Source: Symbiodinium microadriaticum (taxonomy: Eukaryota > Sar > Dinophyceae > Suessiales > Symbiodiniaceae). From it: a DNA stretch of 64,000 bases. Positions 20,262 through 31,122 of this stretch are shown here, in pieces. Each line of letters starts with the position of its first letter. Within the stretch, counting starts at the first letter, position 1. The DNA is taken from NCBI GenBank assembly GCA_001939145.1, contig LSRX01000070.1, positions 457,047 to 521,046 of the forward strand, given 5' to 3'. The notes beneath the pieces are model-generated. The model worked only from the letters and a program-made list of their open reading frames with translations, did not search any database and had not been told where the DNA came from. The translations under genes and the position numbers were made by a program.

Positions 20262-20465
20262 TTGGTGGTGATGGTGATGGTGATGGCGATGGTGTTCGTA
20301 ATGGTGATGGTGATGGTGTGGATGATGATGATGATGATGTTGATGATGATGATGATGATGTTGATGATGATGTTGGTGACGATGATGATGATGATGATGT
20401 TGATGATGATGATGATGATGTTGATGATGATGTTGGTGACGATGATGATGATGATGATGATGAAC
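20262..20465 (+). repeat. GAT minisatellite with ~60-bp duplication
   Basis: GGTGAT hexamers (20262-20318) pass into GAT triplets. A block of GAT runs broken by GTT and closed by GTTGGTGAC is repeated in tandem (closings near 20379 and 20439). The plus-strand frame 20210-20539 is an Asp-rich read-out and the minus frames are His-rich. Confidence 0.92.
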
Positions 20466-21243
20466 ATAAGCATCATCACCACACAAGGGGAGAAGGTGAA
20501 AACGTCGACGGCGACAAAGCGGAACAAGAAGCAAACTAAGTGCTAGGATGATTTAGGTTGTATCAGTGACAACCTGTCCTGGAAAAACTCAACTTGGCTA
20601 TCATCCGCTCTTTCAAGCCTCCTGCTGCGATGGGTTTGCGCTTTACTGTTGCATGTCTTTGGACCTCCCTAAACCCCGAACCCTACACCCTAAACCCCAA
20701 ACCGTCTGATGTAAGGTTTTGAGACTCGCATCCAAGACTCAGAAGACAGGAGCGTTCTGCGCAAAAACAATAAAAACCACTAGGCGGCCCATCTTCAACC
20801 CCTTCATGAACAGCAAGCCTGTCAACTCCAAACTGGCACACGACATACACCTTTCTCTTCATGTGCTGGCCAGCCACGAGCGAAGCCCAAAACCTTGGCC
20901 AAACTACTAACCAGCAACTTCCAGTATTGGAAGCGACTGCGGGGGCGATCTGGATCTTGACTCGGCTGTCTTTCATGAAGTGGTCCCCTAGGTCCTAGGT
21001 ACTACAGGTATCCGTTGCGCATGTGTGCTTACTTGCAGCCACTAGTACCGCTGCTCTTGACAACTTGAATGCTATGGTGGTTCACGGGGGGCCTATGTCT
21101 CTGTCGTCGGGTTTGGGGGGGCTTACAAGTCTCCAGATTTCGGTGAACGACGCAGTGCAACTGTGCAGGGATGGACGTGCAACCAGCGAGGGATGGTTTC
21201 GGATCCAGTCGTGGATGTGTTTCTTCTTGAACTCCTAGCAGCT
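20466..21243. other. Unique sequence, no gene seen
   Basis: Contains a small C-rich telomeric island at 20669-20700 (CCCTAAACCCCGAACCC). The frames 20683-20976 (-) and 21023-21238 (+) are unsupported. Confidence 0.4.
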
Positions 21244-22066
21244 GTTGTTGCAGTTGTACTTGCTGTTGCTTTTGTCGCTGCCACTGTCTGTGATGCTGTT
21301 GGTGCTGATGAAAAAAAGTAATGCTCTATTTCATCGCTGCGTCGTTGGTGTCGTCGTTGTGGTCGTCCCGTCGTCGTCCTACTTGCTGATGTTCGTGACA
21401 ATGATGCTGAGACTATCAACACTATCGTTGTGTTCGCTCCTGCTTCTTTTGGCCGTGGCGTGGTGGTGCCAGTGGCGGTTGTGGTCGCGGTGATGGTGGA
21501 ATCCTACTGGTCATGATCGCCTTCGGCTTGGTCACAGTTGTTGTCGCTATGGCTGCCATTTATGCTATGTCTGCTATGTACAATGTACATGCTTGCACCA
21601 CCAGTACTGGCACCCCCGCAAACTGGATCAGCATCAGCATCATGCTTCATCAGCAGCATACTGGTCATCATACACACGATCAACTTTACCCTCATCACCT
21701 TGGAAACATCATCACAATCATCCTGCTATCACCGCTGATATCCTGAGCTATAGCCAATGCCATGGGAGCATTCAGTCAAACTAAGCTTGCCACTCCTGCT
21801 AAGCCGGTAGTGCAGTGCAAGTATAGCAATTTTTGTCGGTAGCAGCACAACACCAACATCAGGCCACATGATGGTTGCGATGAGGGCGACGATGATGATG
21901 CCGATGGTACTGATGTTGGTGGTGATGAACAAGACAAAGAAGGTAATGATGATGATGATGATGATGATGCTGATGGTGACGATGATGCTCATGTCGATAA
22001 CTGTGGTGACATCGATCATGAGCACGGTGATGATGGTAATCGGAGCGAATCATGTGTTGAGGCATG
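21244..22066. repeat. Degenerate trinucleotide domain (GTT/GTC/CTG, then CAT, then GAT)
   Basis: About 0.8 kb is dominated by imperfect triplets: GTTGTTGCAGTTG and TCGTCGTTGTGGTCGTC on the left, CATCAGCAT in the middle, and GATGATGATG at 21886-21975. Six frames remain open in places because TA-containing codons are rare. I read it as decayed microsatellite rather than coding DNA. Confidence 0.65.
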
Positions 22067-22494
22067 ACGACAACAAAACTGAGGATGCCGAGGATACGAG
22101 CTCAGGAAACTAAGTTCGGGTCACTCATACCCCAAGCTCCGATTCCTCAACTCGAGGCATTCGAACCGACAGAACCAGTAGAGCCGAAGCCGCGGTAGGT
22201 AGTTCGTCAAATGTGCCCGAAGGACGGGATAGCCGCTGAGCAGCGCTAGGAGACCTAACGGCGAACTTTGGTGGCTGATGGGAGTCTTTCAAAATCAGCC
22301 GTCAGTTCGGCATCTAGGCGATTTGACCTAATCGGTTATACCCCCTGAACTCCGAGCGAAGATTGCGTGAGGGTCCTTATTAACATAAGGGTCCTACAAA
22401 ACTGTTTGTTTTCGCTGTTCATGTCCTGTACTTCACAGTCTGCTTTAAGCTTTGCGCGTTTGGGTTGAGCGGTTTGGTCCGTTGGCAGTCAGGT
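22067..22494. other. Unique sequence, no gene seen
   Basis: One GGTCCTTATTAACATAAGGG word near 22373-22393 resembles the centre of family A, without inverted ends. Confidence 0.4.
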
Positions 22495-22608
22495 TGACCC
22501 TAAACCCTAAACTCTAAACCCCAAACCCTAAACCCTAAACCCCAAACCCTAAACCCCAAACCCTAAACCCTAAACCCCAAACCCTAAACCCCAAACCCTA
22601 AACCCCAC
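22495..22608 (-). repeat. Telomeric island of CCCTAAA and CCCCAAA units
   Basis: About sixteen units in which CCCTAAA and CCCCAAA alternate in blocks (patterns of two to one and one to one), so the variant has been amplified together with the canonical unit. Confidence 0.92.
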
Positions 22609-22694
22609 ATCTTGAAGGCCAAAGGCGAGTCGGGCCAGGCGTTCTCGTGAAGAGGCCTTTAGGTGTTGGGGCCACAGTCCCTGGTTCAGGGCTT

Positions 22695-22722
22695 TGGGCT
22701 TAGGGTTTAGGGTTTAGGGTTG
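22695..22722 (+). repeat. Short telomeric island
   Basis: GGGCTTAGGGTTTAGGGTTT then AGGG, about 90 bp beyond the C-rich island at 22.5 kb and in opposite orientation. Confidence 0.8.
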
Positions 22723-23190
22723 CAGCCAACTGGTGACATGGTCAGGGTTGATATGAAGATCAGTGTCAGGTGTGTGACTGCAGGGATTTGTGAATGTTCA
22801 GGACTTCTTCTAGCGTTCTCGGGGGCATATTCCGTTTTTGGTGGATCGACTACATCTCAACCGGAACGTACATTGTGGTCCCTTGGATCAAACGAGGTCA
22901 CCACCAGAAATGCAGAGCCATAAGATGCACGGTGCATACAAGCTATCTTACATCCTGACATGTTGACTTCGATGGCAGTACCAATAGGCCACCTTATGGG
23001 TCCTTATCGTGCAGAACTAATGCATACAGAACCCCGAAACTTTACTCATGCTACGATTGTCATGATGTTGAAGAAGATGACCTTGACGGAAACGCCTGGG
23101 ACCGTGTAGGCCCCAGATCGGACTTAGCCGACAACAGTCGCCTGAACCACCCTAGAGCACGGTCTCCGGAAGTCCTCAGCGCTAAAATGC
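22723..23190. other. Unique sequence, no gene seen
   Basis: A 67-codon frame follows directly from the telomeric island (22720-22923) and is not protein-like. Confidence 0.4.
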
Positions 23191-23350
23191 AGGGGCCTGA
23201 ATACTAGAAGAATATTCCTTAGGGGCCCCTTGTTACAAATGTTGCAATCATGTGGGGTCCCAATAGCTGGAATCTGGTTCTGGGGTATATTTTCCTCGTC
23301 TAGTATAATATACCCCAGAGCCTTTTGCGAGTTATGGAGGCCCCCAATAT
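23191..23350 (+). mobile_element. Family B-like element with a strong internal hairpin
   Basis: Begins GCAGGGGCCTGAATACTAGA and ends near GGAGGCCCCCAATATG. Inside, TCTGGGGTATATT (23279-23291) and AATATACCCCAGA (23307-23319) form a perfect 13-bp stem with a 15-base loop. The ends are weaker than in other copies. Confidence 0.5.
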
Positions 23351-24599
23351 GAAGTTAGGGTTCCGGGTGCAAAGACCTGAGGGTGTCAGTCTAGATGCTG
23401 GCCACGTTCTTCGCGGCCTCTAGAGAGGCATAGCACTCACCTCCCGGAGCAGATTCAGCAGATCGCATTTCGGGGTTTATAGGGTTTAGGGTTTTCGGTG
23501 CCTCTCAACATCGCAGGGTTGTCTTGAAAGAAGACTGGCACTGGATGTCAAGAGAACTGGGAATTCTGTGGGAGCTCCCCTCCATTCATTCTCGCCATCC
23601 TACAGCTATCCTACGCCCTGCAGCTCAAAACTTGATGCCAAGCCCAAACCTCTGAAGGAATCTCAACCGAAGCGGCCAGCCAAAGGAACGATGGGGATTT
23701 TTTGGGCCGGGTCGCTCAGGCTCAACGGTTTTGAGTTTATAGTTCAGGCTCGAAGGTGTTGGACTTGAGGAGATGGAGATATTTCCGCCTTCACTCGTCG
23801 AATTTTTGGTTCAGCGTGTAGGGTTGAGAGTCGAAGAGCAAAGGGGCCGTCGAAAAAAAAAACGAGCGCCTCTGACTTGTTGGTTCTCTTGGGACAAGTC
23901 CGCGATCATGCCTCGGAGCAGAACACCAAGGAGACCCAGGAAAGTGCTTAAAAACCGGGACCAGACTCTGGGCTCGCCCTCATTCTGGGAGCTAGGATGA
24001 GGGGGACGCCCGGGGGATATCGACCCTCTCAATAAGGTCCCCTTCAAGAGAGAGCCACAAGTAGGGTTCAGAAGGGTCCCCTTTAAGGGGTCTACCTAAT
24101 ACTACCTAGGAAATTCTCGGACCACATCCAAACTCAAAGCGAGTTCATCAACTTAGCTCTCGATCCTGACAATCGCCCCCCCCCCCCGAAGCCCTCTACA
24201 CCTCGCTGTGTCTAAACACGGCACCCCATCCCCAAAGCCCAGCAAAACAGATCAAACAGTAAGTACGTGATATGATGAACCATGGTAAAAAGGAAAAGTA
24301 ATCGATGATAAGATGCTAAGAATAATGAATGTGCTTTCGTTGGCATCGCATTGCTTGTTCAAAACGACACCGCAGCCGACGTGTAATTTAGTGCAGGCTT
24401 GCTTCGCGGAGCTCAACAAGCTGCACAAGAGGGACCATCTGTAACACTGCAAGACTTCCTGCGAGAGCAATCACTTCTGAGTAGTGAGTTGTTCTAAACA
24501 ATTCACTGGCCTCCCAAACTCTCGAACTCCCCAGGAGTGAGAGCCAACACCCTAAACAATCCTACGGGTAGTTTACTAATCCCTACGCCACTGTGAGAG
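23351..24599. other. Unique sequence, no gene seen
   Basis: Contains GGGTTTATAGGGTTTAGGG at 23473-23491, an A10 tract at 23852, a C14 run near 24177-24187, and GGTCCCCTT words (24036-24090) reminiscent of family A interiors. Frames are 78 codons or fewer. Confidence 0.4.
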
Positions 24600-24608
24600 C
24601 CATGAGCA

Positions 24609-24648
24609 AACCCTAAGCCTAAACCCTAAAACCTAAACCCCTAAAAGG
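24609..24648 (-). repeat. Short telomeric island
   Basis: AACCCTAAGCCTAAACCC, AAAACCTAAACCCC; about five imperfect units. Confidence 0.75.
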
Positions 24649-24744
24649 CCGTGGTGCAGTTCAGGGCTGGATAGACCGGCGTGGCAGAGGCGATCTCCAC
24701 AATATTCTGAACCTATACGAAGGAGGGCTCCAGCTAGGAGGTTG

Positions 24745-24995
24745 CAGTGACTGTGGATGACGGTGGTGATAGTAGTGATGATAACAGGGAAGAGAATGTT
24801 GCTGGTTATGACGATGGCAAGGATGGTGAAGATGATCAGAATGAGACTCGGGTCATACGATTACGCGCATGGTGGCGATTATGACAAGCTGCCGATCAAA
24901 GGATAAATTGTGCTGATTTGTGCTGAAGACGATACATCTACGTCTATGATGGCAATGATGGCGATGGGGGTGATCATCGTGATGATGGCCCCTTA
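24745..24995 (+). repeat. Degenerate GAT triplet stretch
   Basis: GATGACGGTGGTGATAG, GATGATAAC, GATGGTGAAGATGATC and GATGGCGATGG within otherwise mixed sequence. Confidence 0.6.
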
Positions 24996-25060
24996 ACCGC
25001 CAAAACCCTAAACCCCTAGACCCCTTAACCCCCAAACCCTATGTGAACCCTAAGACCCCT
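24996..25060 (-). repeat. Degenerate C-rich telomeric island
   Basis: AAACCCTAAACCCCTAGACC, CCTTAACCCCCAAACCC and GAACCCTAAGACCCC. Confidence 0.75.
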
Positions 25061-25238
25061 CAAGCCGGATCCCTCACACCGTCCCTAGGCCCCATGAGAT
25101 GGTACACGCAACACAAACTGGCTGTTGTAAAGGGCTTATAGGGTTTGGGGCTCAGGGTAAGAATTAGGATTGGGGTCTTGGGGGATAGTCGTGTACTATA
25201 CCTAACCCTAAGGTGGGGTACGATTGCTCATCATTCCG

Positions 25239-25300
25239 ACATCTATCTATATCTATATCTATATCTATATCTATATCTATATCTATAAATATAAATATAC

Positions 25301-25336
<36 letters not shown>

Positions 25337-25337
25337 G

Positions 25338-25384
<47 letters not shown>

Positions 25385-25391
25385 TTACATC

Positions 25392-25448
<57 letters not shown>

Positions 25449-25502
25449 TTATACTTGTACATATACATATACAAATACATATACATACACATATACACAA
25501 AC

Positions 25503-25539
<37 letters not shown>

Positions 25540-25572
25540 TACATACATACACATACACATACATACATATAC

Positions 25573-25635
<63 letters not shown>
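25239..25635 (+). repeat. Compound microsatellite ATATCT / ATACAT / ACACAT
   Basis: Hexamers pass in blocks from ATATCT (25241-25285) to ATACAT (25300-25480) to ACACAT (25495-25635), ending at a gap. Every frame is open because the hexamers contain no stop in that phase, so the long predicted proteins here are artefacts. Confidence 0.97.
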
Positions 25636-25946
25636 NNNNNNNNNNNNNNNNNNNNNNNNNNNNNNNNNNNNNNNNNNNNNNNNNNNNNNNNNNNNNNNNN
25701 NNNNNNNNNNNNNNNNNNNNNNNNNNNNNNNNNNNNNNNNNNNNNNNNNNNNNNNNNNNNNNNNNNNNNNNNNNNNNNNNNNNNNNNNNNNNNNNNNNNN
25801 NNNNNNNNNNNNNNNNNNNNNNNNNNNNNNNNNNNNNNNNNNNNNNNNNNNNNNNNNNNNNNNNNNNNNNNNNNNNNNNNNNNNNNNNNNNNNNNNNNNN
25901 NNNNNNNNNNNNNNNNNNNNNNNNNNNNNNNNNNNNNNNNNNNNNN
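25636..25946. other. Assembly gap (N run) inside a microsatellite
   Basis: 311 undetermined bases. Repeat sequence on both sides shows the assembly failed in the array, so its true length is unknown. Confidence 0.99.
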
Positions 25947-25994
25947 TACATATACATATACATCTACATCTACATCTACATCTACATCTACATC

Positions 25995-26042
<48 letters not shown>

Positions 26043-26059
26043 AATTTATACATATATAT

Positions 26060-26093
<34 letters not shown>

Positions 26094-26110
26094 GTATCTC
26101 TTTATTTATT
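25947..26110 (+). repeat. Continuation of hexamer microsatellite, then AT-rich tract
   Basis: ATACAT, ATCTAC and ATACAT blocks, then TATATATATATGTATATG and TTTATTTATTTATAC. Confidence 0.95.
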
Positions 26111-26270
26111 TATACTTATTTATAGTTATATTGTTTATTTTTGAACCACAAGCCCAAGGATCAAACTCTCAAGGCTCCGATTCCGAGAGGTGTTGGAGTG
26201 AAGCGGGTACGGTTTAGGGTTCAGGGTTCCGGGGAAGGCGAACTCAAGCCCAAGCTGAGGCACTGTAATG

Positions 26271-26372
26271 TTGGTAGTTCTCTAAATTAGAGTCCCTCGT
26301 TGGATCCCCAATATAGTACGGCACCCATATAAAAAGGACCCCAAAAAGAGATCCTAATTTAGAGAACTAACC
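26271..26372 (+). mobile_element. Family A fold-back element, copy A1
   Basis: TGGTAGTTCTCTAAATTAG on the left pairs with CTAATTTAGAGAACTAACC on the right. The core has CCCCAATATAGTACGGCACC. The flanks CACTGTA and TACAGTG extend the inverted repeat, and the 4-bp flanks are ATGT / ATAC. Confidence 0.85.
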
Positions 26373-27020
26373 ATACAGTGACTACAAATCCGGGACTGCA
26401 ACATCGAATTCTCGGCCAAGGCTTTGGTTCAATTTTGGGGGGCCGTGTTGGGTCGTTTAGGGCGGGCCTGGGTTTGGGCTTTAGGGCTTAGGGTTGAGGG
26501 GTTGGGCTTCAGGGGATAAGGGCTCAAGGGTAGAGGGATTAAGTTGTTCTGTTTAAAGGCTTGCATGGGGTTTAGTAAGGCAAGGCGCTACGATGATGGC
26601 CACAAAGGACTCCCAGGCAACGAAACAAGAGACAGACAACAGCAGCTTGACCACGATGCCTCGGGTGCCGAGCTTTAGGATTTTAAGGTGTTCTGCTTGT
26701 CAAGGTTCAGAGCTTGGGGTTTTTGCCGGACTTCTAAACCCTACACCCTAAACCCTACTGAGGACTGTCTTTGGGGCGCCAGAGGCTTCGGGAAGCAAAG
26801 CATGGTGGAACTTAAAGCCCTAAACACCCCAAAATTGAGGTTTAGGGTGAAGATTTAGGGGCCCTAAACAACCGAAAATTGAGATTTTGGGGTTAGGATT
26901 TAGGCTTGAGGTTTCGAGTTTAGGGTTTAGGGTTTGGGGGTTAAGTTCATGGTCCAGGCGCAGATGGACGGCATCCCTACTTGGAAGCGCTCGTAGTGCT
27001 CATAACAGCTCTCGGAATTG
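26373..27020 (+). repeat. Unique sequence with scattered degenerate TTTAGGG words
   Basis: G-rich telomeric words at 26455-26550 and 26888-26945 (GGGTTTAGGGTTTGGGGG) and a C-rich one at 26735-26760, with no regular array. No gene seen. Confidence 0.5.
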
Positions 27021-27330
27021 GAGTTATTCTTATTCTTGCAATAAGAAGCAAGTAGTCATAACTGTAATAGCAATAGAAATTAACAAGAATAATCACAGTA
27101 TTACGCACAATGACTATAACACTAGAAATGATCAGAGTCTAACAATGCTTTCGATGTTACTATCCTGCTTTTGGTTAGTGTTAGTGGAAGTAGTAGTAGT
27201 CGTCGTAGTAGTAGTAGTAGTAGTAGTACTACTACTACTAGTCTTAATCGTCGTCGTCGTAGTAGTCGTAGTAGTAATCAGAACAATAACATAATAACAA
27301 TAATATATTGTTCTTGTTGTTGTTAATTAA
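27021..27330 (+). repeat. Degenerate trinucleotide tract (GTA/GTC core)
   Basis: AATAGCAATAG and ATAACAATAAT words surround a regular GTAGTAGTAGTC core (27184-27281). The ORF 26887-27294 reads it as a poly-Val tail. Confidence 0.8.
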
Positions 27331-27430
27331 GATACGAAAACCAAGCCGAACCTGGGGCTTGGAGGCTAAGACTTGGGGCCTGGCATTGATGACTCAGTAA
27401 AGGCTTTGGGGCTTAGGGTTTCTTGTTAAT

Positions 27431-27518
27431 ATCTTGGTTGAGGGTTTAGGGCTTATGCTTTAGAGTTTATCGGCATCTTGGTTAAGGGTTTAGGGCTTAT
27501 GCTTTAGAGTTGATCCGC
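27431..27518 (+). repeat. 44-bp tandem duplication containing TTTAGGG
   Basis: Units 27431-27474 and 27475-27518 each start ATCTTGGTT(G/A)AGGG, contain TTTAGGGCTTATGC, and differ at only a few positions. Confidence 0.9.
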
Positions 27519-27651
27519 AAACGTAGATCAACTCAAACAAAACTGCTCGTGGAAGGACCTCTTTCCACGACCTTCGACAGGAGGCCCTCGACCAGGCATG
27601 GTGTCTTGCCCTTCTCTGCGGCCAGCAAAAACGCAGTGTCTGGAATTTTAT

Positions 27652-27750
27652 GGGCAGTTCTCTAAACCAGCGTCCCTTTTAGGGTCCTTGTTATAAGGGT
27701 GCTATCCTATGTTGGACCGAAAAAAGGGACCCTAATCTAGAGAACTACCC
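27652..27750 (+). mobile_element. Family A fold-back element, copy A2
   Basis: GGGCAGTTCTCTAAACCAG and CTAATCTAGAGAACTACCC form the ends. The core has GGTCCTTGTTATAAGGGTGC. It is flanked by TTAT on both sides, an exact 4-bp direct repeat. Confidence 0.9.
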
Positions 27751-28130
27751 TTATCAGGTTCCCTAACTAAAGGAGGTCATCTCCAGGCCTTGCTAGCTTG
27801 AAATCCCTAGGCACTAAGGTAGGGGCCGTAATAATGTAAGGTAGGGGCCTTGATAGTTGGAGGAGTGTTCCTTAAAATGCTTGCTTATCATGTGTTTATA
27901 GCCCCCCAAAGCCCCATTCTATAGCTGTTTCAACGACCCTTATACGAACCCCTGCAATCCCTGCCCAAGCGAAGCCCAAGCCTGTCGAAGCCTCGGACCG
28001 AGCGGCTGGCCACCAGAAAGAACACAAGCACCGGCTTGCGGCCCATCCTGCTCATAAATAGTAGAACTAGTTGTTATTATTACTATTGAAATTATTGTTA
28101 TTATTATTGTTATCACTACTAACTATTACT
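27751..28130. other. Unique sequence with family B fragments
   Basis: GTAGGGGCCGTAATAATGTA and GTAGGGGCCTTGATAGTTGG occur 27 bp apart (27830-27860), two left ends side by side, followed by CCCCCCAAAGCCCC. From 28060 the sequence is a degenerate TAT/TTA triplet tract. Confidence 0.45.
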
Positions 28131-28132
28131 AT

Positions 28133-28190
28133 ATAGGGGCCTTAATACGGGGAAAAGGGTATCCTATACCAGAAATATGTGCGGACCTTG
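28133..28190 (+). mobile_element. Family B left-end fragment
   Basis: TATATAGGGGCCTTAATACG then AAAAGGGTATCCTATACC; no matching right end within 150 bp. Confidence 0.5.
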
Positions 28191-29150
28191 CATAGGCTTA
28201 TGCAGGGTTTTGGGGGTTTGGCTTAAGGTACAGTCTTGCACGTGTCAGGGCCGCGCGGGTTGAACAGTGCTAGCAAGCCCGGTCAAACATGAACTTGGCA
28301 GGATCTATGCAAGATCTGGCGTGATACTTTCAAGCTTCGACAAGGAGGGCAACACAACTTTGCCGATGGCCGTGCCTCTCCATGCAAGAACTCGAGAAAA
28401 TGACTGCCAGCATGCCGACGGCGGCAGAAGTGGATGCATTGAGGCCGTTGATGCCTGCCAGTGCTTACGTCGGATCTACTTTTCGAGCTCCAAGTCTTGG
28501 CACCTTGCCGATGATGATAATGATGATGACGACGGTGATGATGATTACGGTAGCTAGTCAGTAGTAGTAGTCGTCGTCGTCGTTGTACTAGTACTAGGCG
28601 TCGATGTCGTAGTTGCAACATGCGTCGTAATGCCGGCAGCAGCACGCGCAGCACTCGCACTTGCAGACCTCATCCAGACCGCCATCACGACACCACCGCG
28701 ATGATCACCATCACGATCTCGATGATCACAGCATCATCATCTTCACTCTCACCTGCACCATCGCCAGTATCAGCCATCTAGACCCTCCGGGTCCGGACCT
28801 CAGTGCAGCTATAGCGCTCAGGACCCGCAAGCAAACCATGCGAAGCTCCGAAAGTCACAACCCCGAAGCTCCGTAAAGCTGGGCTCCGCACGCGCTGCCC
28901 GCCCGACTACGAAGTTCTTGTCTGAACAGTGCGCCTGGAGACGGAAACGAAGACATCTTCGACTTGTGACTGTGGGCTAAGAGCCCGTGCTTGCAGTCTG
29001 AGGCCCTGCTTCTCGGTATGGTGAAAACCAGAGCTGGCAAGGCTAAACACAAGAGAAACGGCAAATCCTCTCAGAAACCTTATGAGAACACGAGCCGTCC
29101 CTTCCAGTCACTGTGAGTGGCAGCGAAAGCTCCGACTGTATGCTATTCTG
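28191..29150. other. Mixed unique and degenerate triplet sequence
   Basis: No gene seen. GAT/GTC/ATC triplets dominate 28507-28760. The frames 28267-28557 (+) and 28283-28660 (-) depend on them. Confidence 0.45.
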
Positions 29151-29440
29151 ATTATAGCTACTACTATTACTATTATCACTATAAATACCATTGTTGCGGT
29201 TATTGTTATTATTATTATTAATATAACAATTATAACATTACAAGCATTACTAGTACTGTTGTTTCTCTTTTGGTATTGCACGTAGTAAAACTATTATAAG
29301 TGTTATCAGGATTACTACGACTACGACGACGCCGACGACCACGACCACGACGCCGACGACGATTCTTAGTAACATGACTACTATTACCATTCCTACTAAA
29401 TATTCATATTCTTACCATTATTGCCACTATGGTAACCCAT
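29151..29440 (+). repeat. Degenerate TAT/ATT triplets with ACG block
   Basis: TTATTATTATTATTAATAT and similar around a GC-rich GACGACGCCGACGACC segment (29316-29362). Confidence 0.75.
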
Positions 29441-29558
29441 TAATTAACACAAAGCCAGGTCCAAGGGGCCGAAAGCGACCAGTTGGCGCTGCTCGCCGGT
29501 TCTGGCACACAGCGGCCCTCGAAAAGGCCTGGGTCGCTGAGTGGCGATGTCCTTAAAC

Positions 29559-29668
29559 CCTAAACTGGCCCTAAGCCCTAAAGGCCCTAAACCCTAAAGG
29601 CCCTAAACCCTAAAGGCCCTAAACCCTAAAGGCCCTAAACCCTAAAGGCCCTAAACTAAAGGCCCTAA
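29559..29668 (-). repeat. 16-bp telomere-derived minisatellite
   Basis: GGCCCTAAACCCTAAA is repeated about six times with almost no changes, starting after CCCTAAACT and ending in a shortened unit. The unit is two telomeric heptamers plus GG. Confidence 0.95.
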
Positions 29669-30456
29669 GAGCTGAGCGCCCATTTCGGGTTCAGACTTTA
29701 GGAAGAGCTTTGGGCGCAACACGCCGAGCCCTGGGTTCCGAATTTGGGGCCTTGAGGGCTGCAGTTCGGGGTTTTTCGGACCTCCCTAGTACGAGGAAGG
29801 TTCGGGAGTACAAACCCCCTTCTAAGTCGAACCCAGGGATTGAAACGAAAATGCCATGTACCAGGTACCACAGGCTGCAATCCGGTTGCGGGTCTCGAAG
29901 CTGCCTTTGGAAACTTGGATGCGGACCATCATCCAACGAGCCAACTCACGAGCAAATGATGACGAAGATGAAGATGATGAGGAGGCGGAGGAAGAAGAAG
30001 ATGACGATGAGAATGACTGCGCTGACGACCATGAAGAAAGATGATGACGATGGTGATAATGATCACGAGCCGGCAAGGCCACTATGCGGCCGTGACGGTC
30101 CGGCGACGACTCTGCGACGACACGCTCGCGCATGCGCACACACACACGGAGAGACGGCGGCAGCAGCGAAGACAGGAGGAACAGCAAGATGCTCGAGATC
30201 ATTTGATTCTAACTACTTAGCTCGTCAACCTTCCCAATTCAGAATTTTGCCCGAGTCGAGAAGCATCAACAGTTTGTTGAAGCTTGAAGCGGTTCTGCAA
30301 ACAGATATACAGATACGCTATTGTGTCTGTATGTAATTACTTACATATAAATACACAGGTGTATACATATGTACATACGCGCAAATGCAAGAATAGACGA
30401 ATCAGCTTCGGCCCTAGGCCCTAGCCCAAACGCTGAACAGTACCAAGCGTCTTGAG
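29669..30456. other. Unique sequence with GAT/GAC low complexity
   Basis: The longest non-gap frame apart from pure repeats (29710-30336, +, 208 codons) is carried by GATGAAGATGATGAGG-type sequence at 29955-30060. The part before it shows no domain. A minus-strand frame is also open. Confidence 0.4.
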
Positions 30457-30495
30457 CCCACCGGGCAGTGTCCCTTTAAGGGCACCGGCGGTGGG
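30457..30495. other. Compact three-part hairpin
   Basis: CCCACCG (30457-30463) pairs with CGGTGGG (30489-30495); inside, GTG pairs with CAC and CCCTT with AAGGG around one base. No tRNA-like arms or terminator context, so its role is unknown. Confidence 0.5.
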
Positions 30496-30815
30496 CAGTA
30501 AGTCATGCTTTCGACCTAAGAAGTGGAGGGTTCAAGAGTGTAGGATCCTCGGGAATTTGGGACACAGCTGAATGCCTTGAGGCTCATGAGATTCAATGCT
30601 TAGCATGTACGGATTGGACCCTCCCTTTCTCTTTCATGGCGCTTAAGAAACGGATCACCCGAATATGAGCACGCAAGCAAAAAAAAACATGCGAGAGACG
30701 GTCCTGGCTGATTCTGCCAAGCGGCAAAGGCATCAAAAGGATCACCAGAGAAGTACTGGTACCAGGACATCCTCAGGTGGGATCTCCGTGCAGCTGCATG
30801 GAAGGAGGCCCGGAA
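30496..30815. other. Unique sequence, no gene seen
   Basis: Short frames only (30600-30902 -, 30665-30889 +), both running into the following element. Confidence 0.4.
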
Positions 30816-30816
30816 A

Positions 30817-30915
30817 TATAGGGGCCTTACCAACCAGAACAGGGTTTTTTTGTACATTATACAGCAAAAAATGGAGCCCCCCAAAATAGTATAGGCAATC
30901 ATTTAGACCCCTATA
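30817..30915 (+). mobile_element. Family B fold-back element, copy B6
   Basis: TATAGGGGCCTTACCAACCA on the left and AATCATTTAGACCCCTATA on the right. The interior has ACATTATACAGCAAAAAA and CCCCCCAAAATAGTATAGG. TA borders both ends. Confidence 0.88.
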
Positions 30916-31035
30916 CCTATACTAATTACTCTTAACGACCCTGCCTCTACACCGAAAGTCTGAACTCCCGAGCCCCGTTTGGAGCCCGAAATCCGGCACC
31001 CTTCGGCCACGATGGCTCAAGGTTCTTGAGCTCCA

Positions 31036-31122
31036 CGTTTTAGGGTTTAGGTGGGTTTAGGGTTTAGGGTGTAGAGGGTGTAGAGTTTAGGGTTTAGGGT
31101 TCAGGGTCTAGGGGGGGGTTGA
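31036..31122 (+). repeat. Telomeric island
   Basis: GTTTTAGGGTTTAGGTGGG, GGTTTAGGGTGTAGAGGG and TTTAGGGTTCAGGGTC; moderately degenerate. Confidence 0.85.

Noticed and set aside
20210-20539. Asp-rich or His-rich acidic protein
   Set aside because: GAT minisatellite. The opposite-strand frame is equally open.
25213-26144. Long Tyr/Thr or Ile/Tyr repeat proteins
   Set aside because: Translations of a hexamer microsatellite and of an N gap.
30980-31030. Dinoflagellate spliced-leader sequence (ATGGCTCAAG at about 31011)
   Set aside because: Only about ten bases resemble the 3' part of the leader; the conserved 5' part and the downstream GT donor are missing.
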